NCBI GenBank assembly: GCA_029718625.1
Contig: JAINUF010000030.1
Location: 310,001-374,000, forward strand
Direction of reading: 5' to 3'
Length of the DNA: 64,000 bases
Source: Synaphobranchus kaupii
Lineage: Eukaryota; Chordata; Actinopteri; Anguilliformes; Synaphobranchidae
In this document: piece by piece, positions 46,901 through 54,453 of the stretch
Layout of the letters: each line of letters begins with the position of its first letter
Numbering within the stretch: position 1 is the stretch's first letter
Made by a program: the position numbers and the translations under genes
Notes under the pieces: generated by a model
Told to the model about the DNA's origin: nothing
The model's database searches: none
The model's input: the letters and a program-made list of their open reading frames with translations, nothing else

Positions 46901-48911
46901 TACCCTCACAAAAATAACAGAAAATGGAAAAATGCATTCCGTTCATTTAAGAACCTACAAATGTGGTTTTGTAGTATTTGGATGGTTTTTTGATGGTGAC
47001 GGGTTTCGAGAAAATCCATGTCTAGTGAACATAGTCATGCAAACACTCCTGTTTATCACACCACACACACACACTTATTATTTCCTTGTTAATGTTTCTC
47101 TTTAACACATACAGTTGAAGTCGGAAGTTTACATATACTTAGGTTGAAGTCATTAAAACTCATTTTTAACCACTCCACAGATTTTATGTTAGCAAACTAT
47201 AGTGTTGGCAAATCAGTTGGGACATTTACTTTGTGCATGACACAAGTCATTTTTTCAACAATTGTTTACAGACAGATTATTTCACTTTTAATTCACTATA
47301 TTACAATTCCAGTGGGTCAAAAGTTTACATACACTAAGTTGACTGTGCCTTTAAAATTTTTATATTTGGTCACATATCCTTTGCATGCCATGACTTCCTG
47401 ATGTCTGTGACCCAACAACAACAAAAGACTCTTGATATCTTATTTTCTGGTACTCTTACAAGCAATACTATAACGTCTCTGCATTTGAATGGATCTCTGT
47501 GGGAATTGGGGGGTGGGACTAGATTTAGCTGTAAATTATACATGATCCATGTCATTATGGTGATTTTGTTAGTATGTGCAGAGTTGATACAGAAATACAC
47601 AAACTAAGGGCAGTAACTGCCTGAACGTGTTTGAGGTTATTCTGGTTATTCAAAGTGCTCAAACAAATGTTCAGTTTAGTGGAGGATTGACGTGTTATTC
47701 TGTACAGAAATAAGATTGATAGGTGAGACCCGGGTTCAAATATTATTTGTTTTGGATGCAAATACTTTTCTGCATTTGACTAAGCTTGCCTGGTATATTG
47801 GAACAAATTAAAATATAGCTGCAAGCAGCGATTCCCGGGGACCGAGCAGCATGAGCAGCATCCTCTTTGTTGGAAATTAATCAAGAAATCTTGCCCACTA
47901 AACCGCAAAAAAAGGACAACATAGGTAGGCCTACACATAGACGGATGTTTTTGTCGGCTTTTGTGTGAGAATGAGACTAGTGACGATGTTTGAAAAGAAA
48001 TGTTAGTTCAAAACATGTAGCCAATGGCACAGTTATGAATAGATTTTTTACGTTACTGCAACAACGCGCTCTGTACCAGATCATATTTTGCGTGAAATAA
48101 TTTTGCAGCTATGCTGCTCTATCCCCTAATCATCCCAAAAGTGTAAATCCTGCCCATATGCTTTTCCACAGAAAGGTATTTGAATCCAAAACAAATACTA
48201 TTTGAACCCAGGTCTGGACTGTGTGGCACAGTCTTGTAGGGCGGCTGGCTCATATGCGCCCCCCCCCTCCCTCCCCTCGGATGGGGGTTTGATCCCCGCC
48301 ATGGCCCCCTCTGAGCGGTCTTTCCCTCTCTGCTTTCTACCTGTCTGTTACCCTCTCTGCTTTCTACCTGTCTGTTACCCTCTCTGCTTTCTACCTGTCT
48401 GTTACCCTCTCTGCTTTCTACCTGTCTGTTACCCTCTCTGCTTTCTACCTGTCTGTTACCCTCTCTGCTTTTTACTTGTCTGTTACCCTCTCTGCTTTCT
48501 ACCTGTCTGTTACCCTCTCTGCTTTCTACCTGTCTGTTACCCTCTCTGCTTTTTACTTGTCTGTTACCCTCTCTGCTTTCTACCTGTCTGTTACCCTCTC
48601 TGCTTTCTACCTGTCTGTTACCCTCTCTGCTTTCTACCGGTTTGTTACCCTCTCTGCATTCTAGCTGTCTGAATGAATTAAGACGTGTGTGTGTAATCCT
48701 CGTTTCCTGTTCGGAGTGACGTTTGTGTGTAATCCTCGTTTCCTGTTCAGAGTGGCGTTTGTGTGTAATCTCTGCTTCCTGTTTCTAGGTCCCTGTGCAG
48801 CAGGAGTGGTGGGCATTAAGATGCCCCGATACTGCCTGTTTGGAAACACAGTCAACACAGCATCACGCATGGAGTCTGCAGGCCTACGTAAGAAACACAC
48901 ACATAGGCTAC

Positions 48912-48955
<44 letters not shown>

Positions 48956-49851
48956 AAACACACGCACATTTACCAGAATACAACATTTAAACGAAATTTC
49001 CATCTGCTTAAAAGCCCCGTACCCACACAATGGGTACATGTGTTGATTTGTTTGTGTGAATTAATTAATCTTTACTGTGCCTCACCCCCCTCCCCTCCCC
49101 TCCCCCCCCTAGCACTGAGGATTCATGTCAGCCAACCCACTATCAGCATCCTCCAGCGGACAGACTGCCAGTTTGAGTTTGAGAGGCGGGGAGAGACCTA
49201 CCTGAAGGTCAGGAGTGCGGAGCTGCACCGGCTGCCTGTGGGCCGTTAAGCTGAGCTCTGAAACTGAAGCTGAAGCTGCTGTTTTGTGTTCTTGTCTTTC
49301 AGGGCAAAGGCATGGAGACCACATATTGGCTGACAGGAGTCAAGGGGCAGGACTATGACCTTCCTGTTCCCCCGACAGCGTGAGTTCTGCCGCCTCTGGC
49401 CATTAACTTGTGTCCGGTGGCCCCGTGAGTTTAGACCGCCTGCTCTAATCCAAGACGGTCATGTGTTCATGTTTAAAAAATGGGAAAGGGGGGGCGGTCC
49501 GCGGTCTCCGTGTCTGGACCGTGCAAATTTACTGCTGTGAGCTCAGTGCTAGAATGGTGCCTGTCCCAGGGTGAGGGGGTACCTGTAGAGTACATGTTAC
49601 CTGTAGAGCACCTGTAGAGTACCTGCAGAAAAAAAAGGCTCTAAATGGCCTTACACCTCAGTATATAAAAAACATGCTAATTAGATACAAACCAGCAAGA
49701 ACCCTCAGGTGCACAGGCAGAGGTCTTTTAACCATCCCTCGTATTGACTCAAAGCCTAAGGACCTGAGAGAGGCCCCCACACTGAACACTTTTAAAAGCA
49801 GGTTAAAAACACTTCTTTTCACAACAGTCTATGGCTAACTTCTTAGCGTGA

Positions 49852-49889
<38 letters not shown>

Positions 49890-51899
49890 TTTATATATTT
49901 TACATATTTTGGCATTTGTATACTCTGCACTGATTTTTGCACTTCTGCACTTGCATTTCTTTTATTATTATTATATGTCATTTTTATGTAAAGCACATTG
50001 TGTTGCATTTTATTATGTATGAAATGTGCTATATAAATAAAGTTGACTTGACTTGGTAGTCTCTGTTAGTGGTGCAGTGTAATATGAAAGTAAGCTTTGT
50101 GATGGGGTGGTCTCTGTTAGTGGTGCAGTGTAATATGAATGTAAGCTTTGTGACGAGGTGGTCTCTGTTAGTGGTGCAGTGTAATATGAAAGTAAGCTTT
50201 GTGATGGGGTGGTCTCTGTTAGTGGTGCAGTGTAATATGAATGTAAGCTTTGTGATGGGGTGGTCTCTGTTAGTGGTGCAGTGTAATATGAAAGTAAGCT
50301 TTGTGGTGCGGTGGTCTCTGTTAGTGGTGCAGTGTAATATGAAAGTAAGCTTTGTGGTCTCTGTTAGTGGTGCAGTGTAATATGAATGTAAGCTTTGTGA
50401 CGAGGTGGTCTCTGTTAGTGGTGCATTGTAATATGAATGTAAGCTTTGTGACGCGGTGGTCTCTGTTAGTGGTGCAGTGTAATATGAAAGTAAGCTTTGT
50501 GGTCTCTGTTAGTGGTGCAGTGTAATATGAAAGTAAGCTTTGTGACGATGTGGTCTCTGTTAGTGGTGCATTGTAATATGAATGTAAGCTTTGTGACGCG
50601 GTGGTCTCTGTTAGTGGTGCAGTGTAATATGAAAGTAAGCTTTGTGGTCTCTGTTAGTGGTGCAGTGTAATATGAATGTAAGCTTTGTGACGAGGTGGTC
50701 TCTGTTAGTGGTGCATTGTAATATGAATGTAAGCTTTGTGACGCGGTGGTCTCTGTTAGTGGTGCAGTGTAATATGAAAGTAAGCTTTGTGGTCTCTGTT
50801 AGTGGTGCAGTGTAATATGAAAGTAAGCTTTGTGACGATGTGGTCTCTGTTAGTGGTGCATTGTAATATGAATGTAAGCTTTGTGACGCGGTGGTCTCTG
50901 TTAGTGGTGCAGTGTAATATGAAAGTAAGCTTTGTGGTCTCTGTTAGTGGTGGTGTAATATGAATGTAAGCTTTGTGACGAGGTGGTCTCTGTTAGTGGT
51001 GCATTGTAATATGAATGTAAGCTTTGTGACGCGGTGGTCTCTGTTAGTGGTGCAGTGTAATATGAAAGTAAGCTTTGTGGTCTCTGTTAGTGGTGCAGTG
51101 TAATATGAATGTAAGCTTTGTGACCAGGTGGTCTCTGTTAGTGGTGCAGTGTAATATGAATGTAAGCTTTGTGATGCGGTGGTCTCTGTTAGTGGTGCAT
51201 TGTAATATGAATGTAAGCTTTGTGATGCGGTGGTCTCTGTTAGTGGTGCAGTGTAATATGAATGTAAGCTTTGTGACGAGGTGGTCTCTGTTAGTGGTGC
51301 AGTTTAATATGAATGTAAGCTTAGTGATGATGTGGTCTCTGTTAGTGGTGCATTGTAATATGAATGTAAGCTTTGTGACGCGGTGGTCTCTGTTAGTGGT
51401 GCAGTGTAATATGAATGTAAGCTTGTGACGAGGTGGTCTCTGTTAGTGGTGCAGTGTAATATGAAAGTAAGCTTTATGACGTGGTGGTCTCTGTTAGTGG
51501 TGCAGTGTAATATGAATGTAAGCTTTGTGACGAGGTGGTCTCTGTTAGTGGTGCAGTGTAATATGAATGTAAGCTTTGTGACGAGGTGGTCTCTGTTAGT
51601 GGTGCAGTGTAATATGAAAGTAAGCTTTATGACGTGGTGGTCTCTGTTAGTGGTGCAGTGTAATATGAATGTAAGCTTTGTGACGAGGTGGTCTCTGCAG
51701 GGAGAGCTTCCAGCGGCAGCAGCAGGATCTGGCCCACATGATCCAGTCCTGCCTGGAGAAGCGCTCACAGGGCAGCGGCAGGATGGCGCAGCGGAAAACG
51801 CTCTCCACACGACAGAGGAGGAGGGAGAAGGAGGAAGGTCAAGGTGACCAGCAGCCCGAGTACCTGCACCTGGTGGACAACCTCACCACATACATGTAG
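43833..51899 (+). CDS. gucy2c: Guanylate cyclase C (heat-stable enterotoxin/guanylin receptor), last seven exons
   Basis: Receptor guanylate cyclase of the intestinal membrane; makes cGMP from GTP when guanylin-type peptides bind outside. Exons: 43833-43991, 45068-45260, 46691-46865, 48789-48887, 49113-49207, 49303-49379, 51701-51899; all phases join and all have GT-AG borders. They encode the dimerisation helix ([20 protein letters not shown]), the whole cyclase domain ([11 protein letters not shown] with metal Asp; [13 protein letters not shown] with guanine-selecting Glu; [19 protein letters not shown] with guanine-selecting Cys and the catalytic Asn and Arg) and a basic tail ending [13 protein letters not shown]. 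The GC-C-specific [12 protein letters not shown] and C-terminal YLHL match this receptor rather than natriuretic-peptide receptors. About 332 codons are present of roughly 1,070 in human; the extracellular, membrane and kinase-homology exons are not in the window. Introns carry a SINE, a Tc1 end, a LINE tail and several minisatellites. Confidence 0.92.
43987..44775 (+). repeat. 56-bp minisatellite starting at the gucy2c exon A donor
   Basis: About 14 units of 56 bp containing CTGGGTCAGTCCAACACAGG and CCGGGAGGAGGGGGGAGTGA, with two variants of the GCAT(G/A)CATA(T/C)AAAT end. The first unit overlaps the real exon-intron border CCTGG|GTCAGTCC. Confidence 0.93.
45068..45260 (+). CDS. gucy2c: gucy2c exon B: start of cyclase domain
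   Basis: Encodes [40 protein letters not shown] and [20 protein letters not shown], ending VYK|GTGCAG. Holds the metal-binding Asp in FSDIVGFT and the second one in LNDIYKNFD. Confidence 0.93.
45506..45866 (+). repeat. Complete tRNA-related SINE-like repeat in gucy2c intron
   Basis: tRNA-like head with GGTGGTGCAGTGGTTAGCAC (A box) and GAGTTCAAATCCCGG (B box), body with TTTGCATGTTCTCC and TTTCCTCCCACAGTCC, and a (TGGA)n tail. Flanked by an 11-bp target-site duplication TAGTGCTTATG at 45495-45505 and 45867-45877, so the borders are exact. Confidence 0.9.
46691..46865 (+). CDS. gucy2c: gucy2c exon C: cyclase core
   Basis: Follows a very long pyrimidine tract with a run of C and CTGTCAG. Encodes [40 protein letters not shown] and [16 protein letters not shown]; donor CAG|GTACCC in phase 1. 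Confidence 0.94.
47112..47357. mobile_element. Sleeping Beauty-type Tc1 left end, truncated
   Basis: After a TA (47110-47111) comes CAGTTGAAGTCGGAAGTTTA, the outer repeat, and the inner repeat GGTCAAAAGTTTACATACAC lies at 47315-47334. This is the left IR/DR of the salmonid/Sleeping Beauty group of Tc1 elements. No transposase follows. Confidence 0.88.
47422..47540. repeat. Dispersed repeat, copy 2 (partner at 12675)
   Basis: Similar to 12675-12790 over about 115 bp; also lies downstream of a truncated Tc1 left end. Confidence 0.7.
47811..47960. repeat. Solitary head of the 20-32 kb repeat family
   Basis: AAATATAGCTGCAAGCAGCG then CGGGGACCGAGCAGC matches the macro-unit head at 20153; the similarity fades after about 60-100 bp. 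Confidence 0.6.
48306..48665 (+). repeat. 27-bp pyrimidine-rich minisatellite in gucy2c intron
   Basis: About 13 units of CTCTCTGCTTTCTACCTGTC + TGTTACC upstream of exon D. Open in several frames only because the unit is nine codons long. Confidence 0.93.
48689..48788 (+). repeat. 36-bp repeat, three units, triplicated acceptor of exon D
   Basis: Units start at 48689, 48725 and 48761 (GTGTGTAATCCTCGTTTCCT). Each has an AG at the same position (48715-48716, 48751-48752, 48787-48788); the third is the real acceptor of exon D. Confidence 0.88.
48789..48887 (+). CDS. gucy2c: gucy2c exon D: substrate-recognition segment
   Basis: Encodes [20 protein letters not shown] and [12 protein letters not shown]. 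Contains the guanine-selecting Cys and the Asn/Arg that bind ribose and phosphate. The motif reads CLFGNTVN where membrane cyclases usually have CLFGDTVN. Donor C|GTAAGA, phase 1. Confidence 0.93.
48918..48962. repeat. (CA)n microsatellite after exon D
   Basis: About 17 CA repeats, slightly interrupted, 30 bp beyond the donor. Confidence 0.95.
49113..49207 (+). CDS. gucy2c: gucy2c exon E
   Basis: Encodes (P)[18 protein letters not shown] and [12 protein letters not shown]. Acceptor follows a C/T run (CCCCCCCTAG). Only 95 bp; the next intron is also 95 bp. Confidence 0.93.
49303..49379 (+). CDS. gucy2c: gucy2c exon F: end of cyclase domain
   Basis: Encodes [20 protein letters not shown] then PVPPT, the conserved end of the cyclase domain. 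Donor GC|GTGAGT, phase 2. Confidence 0.93.
49635..50056 (+). mobile_element. 3' end of a non-LTR retrotransposon in gucy2c intron
   Basis: Codes for the C-terminal end of a LINE ORF2 (pieces [20 protein letters not shown] and [16 protein letters not shown]), then a TG run at about 49857-49882 and the tail AATGTGCTATATAAATAAAG followed by TTGACTTGACTTG. Heavily 5'-truncated. The 51-bp minisatellite begins exactly at its end. Confidence 0.75.
50056..51695 (+). repeat. 51-bp minisatellite ending in the last gucy2c acceptor
   Basis: About 33 units of GGTCTCTGTTAGTGGTGCAG + TGTAATATGAATGTAAGCTT + TGTGACGAGGT; a shorter variant lacks about 13 bp. The final unit changes from GGTCTCTGTTAG to GGTCTCTGCAG, which is the acceptor of exon G. 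Confidence 0.93.
51701..51899 (+). CDS. gucy2c: gucy2c exon G: C-terminal tail and stop
   Basis: Encodes [20 protein letters not shown], a basic stretch [15 protein letters not shown] and the end [13 protein letters not shown], then TAG (51897-51899). In mammals this tail carries regulation and sorting of the receptor. Confidence 0.9.
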
Positions 51900-52139
51900 A
51901 CCCTCACCCAAACCAGCACATACATGTAGACCCTCGCCCAGACCAGCACATACATGTAGACTTTCGCCCAGACCAGCACATACATGTAGACCCTCACCCA
52001 AACCAGCACATACATGTAGACCCTCACCTAGACCAGCAGCTACATGTAGACTCTCGCCCAGACCAGCACATACATTTAGACCCTCACCCAGACCGGCACA
52101 TACATGTAGACCCTCACCCAGACCAGCACCCACATGTAG
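51880..52139 (+). repeat. 30-bp minisatellite made from the gucy2c stop region
   Basis: The coding end CTCACCACATACATGTAG is followed by eight 30-bp units (ACCCTCACCCAGACCAGCAC + ATACATGTAG). As 30 is a multiple of three, every unit ends with an in-frame TAG. Confidence 0.93.
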
Positions 52140-52781
52140 ACTAAAAAATATACTACTGCTTATATGTTGGCTCACACCTAAACCAGATTCCTCAGATATC
52201 TGCAGGACACATAGACTATAGAGTCTTCTGGAAGCTCACCTGCACATTCAGTATAGTGGTGTTAATTAGCTTAGCTAAACAGCAGCTAAAACATATCTTA
52301 TCACCATATGCACCTTACATAAAACCATCCCAATAATAACACTCTTAACAAAAAGCCTTCCTTTGGAAAATGAGGTCTCATTCATCCACAAATCACACCT
52401 GCACCTTATGGAATTTATTCATCTATGGATATGAAAATATTCTATAACCCTACCTGTATTATATTACATAGTTGTACTGTATGAATATTTGACCTGCATT
52501 GCAGACTTTGTTAACTTATGGTTTACCTTTTATCAACTTTTTAATTTCCTAAAAGAGTTAAGAATTTTATTAGTTTTCCTATTTCAAAAGTAAACTTGTA
52601 TAAGTCAGGTGGTTTACTTATAACTACGGACAATTAATATGGATTTCAGATTGAAGATGAAGAACAATGAATATAAATGTATTTTTCATTCATGTTCCGT
52701 TTCAAGAAATGATTATTCTCGGTTAAATGTCTGTACGATCACAGTACTGTGTTTATTTGTCAATAATGTTTGTGTAAAATG
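52140..52781. other. AT-rich 3' flank of gucy2c
   Basis: Presumed 3' untranslated region and spacer. I did not find a clear AATAAA here. Confidence 0.45.
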
Positions 52782-52997
52782 GACGGCAGTGTAGTATAAT
52801 GGTTAAGGAACTGGACTTGTAACCGAAAGGTTGTAGGTTCGATTCCCAGGTAGGACACTGCCGTTGTACCCTTGAGCAAGGCACTTAACCTGAATTGCTT
52901 CAGTATATATCCAGCTGTGTGAATGGATAAATGTAATAAGAAGTTGTGTAAATCGCTCTGGATAAGAGCATCTGCTAAATGCCTGTAATGTAATGTA
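52782..52997 (+). repeat. tRNA-derived SINE with L2 tail
   Basis: CGGCAGTGTAGTATAATGGT (A box), GTAGGTTCGATTCCCAGG (B box), TGTACCCTTGAGCAAGGCAC, then the L2-type tail CGCTCTGGATAAGAGCATCT and a TGTAA repeat. Flanked by TGTAAAAT at 52773-52780 and 52994-53001, a likely target-site duplication. Confidence 0.9.
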
Positions 52998-53204
52998 AAA
53001 TATATTTTTTATTTCAAATTTTCATTTACTTGACTGTCATTTAGTGAGTCATAAATGCGTAACTTCAGTGCACACATAAATGCCATAACCTTACAGAATA
53101 TATGTGATCAATTATGTTACCATATGAGAACTGTAGTCTTCAGTGGGAGGGCTATGAAATCTGGACTGAATCCGCTACTGAAATGACCAATCCTTAAAGA
53201 TGGT

Positions 53205-53400
53205 AGGCCATGGGCGTCTAAACCAAGTCCTGGAGGGCCACGTTTTCTGTGCGTTTCAGAACCATTGATTTGTTTAAGTTGGTGATTGGTTAAATAATCT
53301 GTACACCTTGTTCTCAAGGCTTTAATTGGCTGCTGATTTTAAAAAAACCAGAAATACCTGGGCCGTGGCCTTGAGTTTCACACCTCTGTGATAGGCCATG
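53205..53400. repeat. MITE-like element
   Basis: Starts with AGTCCTGGAGGGCCACG and ends near TGGCCTTGAGTTTCACACCT, with an inner TTAATTGGCTGCTGATTTT. I recognise this as a widespread short DNA element of teleosts. Confidence 0.5.
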
Positions 53401-53624
53401 AACAGACAGTTAGATCTGTAGTAAGAGTGACACTGACTGGTCTTCACTGCACTTCATTTAATCCAGACATTCATGTGCATATAAGCAGTTTATTTGTCCT
53501 TCCAGACATACTGTGTTTTGTATAAAAGCAAGAGTCAGTTACTGACATTGACATTTACATCATCTGCAAAAGAATGCAAACACGTTCAGCATCCCGCCTG
53601 TACATCTGGCCCAGGGGTTCCCAG

Positions 53625-53930
53625 GCCCGGTCCTGCAGAACCACAGGGTCTGCAGCTTTTTGCTTTCCCCTTAAAACAAGCTACACACATAGCCCCAAGA
53701 AACCAGGAGAGGTGACTCAATTGCGTCAATTCATTAAACGAGTGCTGAGTACCAAGGAAAATCAGCAGACCCTGTGGTTCTCCAGGACCATCTGCAGACC
53801 CTGTGGTTCTCCAGGACCATCTGCAGACCCTGTGGTTCTCCAGGACCATGAGCAGACCATGTGGTTCTCCAGGACCAGTCTTGGGGCCAGATATACGAGC
53901 GAGAGCCTCCAGGAGTTGAAGACCCCTGAA
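53625..53930. repeat. Inverted-repeat element with amplified right end
   Basis: Left end CCGGTCCTGCAGAACCACAG + GGTCTGCAG (53630-53660) is complementary to CTGCAGACCCTGTGGTTCTC + CAGGACC, which occurs as a row of about four 29-30-bp copies at 53765-53880. Confidence 0.75.
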
Positions 53931-54124
53931 CTAATCATGCTTTTTGGCGCCCACCCCGTCGTGCCAAAACTGGATCTCGGGCAAAAGCTGTACAAACAAA
54001 TGTTGTGTTTGTAGTGTCAGAGATACCACTGATACAAGATACTAAAAATAGGTGACTGGGCAAGGCGAGATGAGTGCTGTGGAAATGTAAAAACGGGCCT
54101 TGTGCAGCATTTCCCCTCTGCCCC

Positions 54125-54453
54125 TCACTCAGTGTACTGCGCGGTTTTAGCCGTCACCAAAGCAGCTTCTCCTAACTCTGTCGCAGGAACTGGGATCCCG
54201 TGGTCCTTCCTGCCGTTACACATGTGCACATTGCCCCCGCCGCTGCCCCCCGCGTCACACTCAAAGGCGTCCCTCCAGGTAGGCACTTCCGGTTTTAGGA
54301 GTCCTTTGGGTCCTCCGTTTATGTGTGGACAGGAAGTGGGAGGTCCTTCTCTCTCCACCGCCGCCGAGTCTGTTCTGCCAGCCCGCTCAAGCCCAGGGTA
54401 GATCACTGCTTCTGTGTCCGCTGGAGCATTACAATCACTTTGGTCATGGCTAC
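54125..54453 (-). CDS. tnfrsf13c: tnfrsf13c exon 3: cytoplasmic tail
   Basis: Acceptor TTTTTGAAG|GT. Encodes SHDQSDCNAPADTEAVIYPG through to DHGIPVPATELGEAALVTAK and TAQYTE, TGA at 54127-54125. Confidence 0.94.

Noticed and set aside
48202..48672. 156-codon ORF with repeated YPLCFLPVC
   Set aside because: A 27-bp intronic minisatellite read through; not a protein.
50069..51847. Long repetitive ORFs on both strands
   Set aside because: 51-bp minisatellite; the real coding sequence at its right end (exon G) is in another frame.
43833..51899. Natriuretic-peptide receptor or retinal guanylate cyclase
   Set aside because: The long C-terminal tail ending in YLHL...TTYM and the EPELFDEV and [10 protein letters not shown] variants fit guanylate cyclase C; the plbd1 neighbour agrees.
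51765..52175. Minus-strand ORF with repeated [10 protein letters not shown]
   Set aside because: Antisense of the gucy2c last exon and its 30-bp array.
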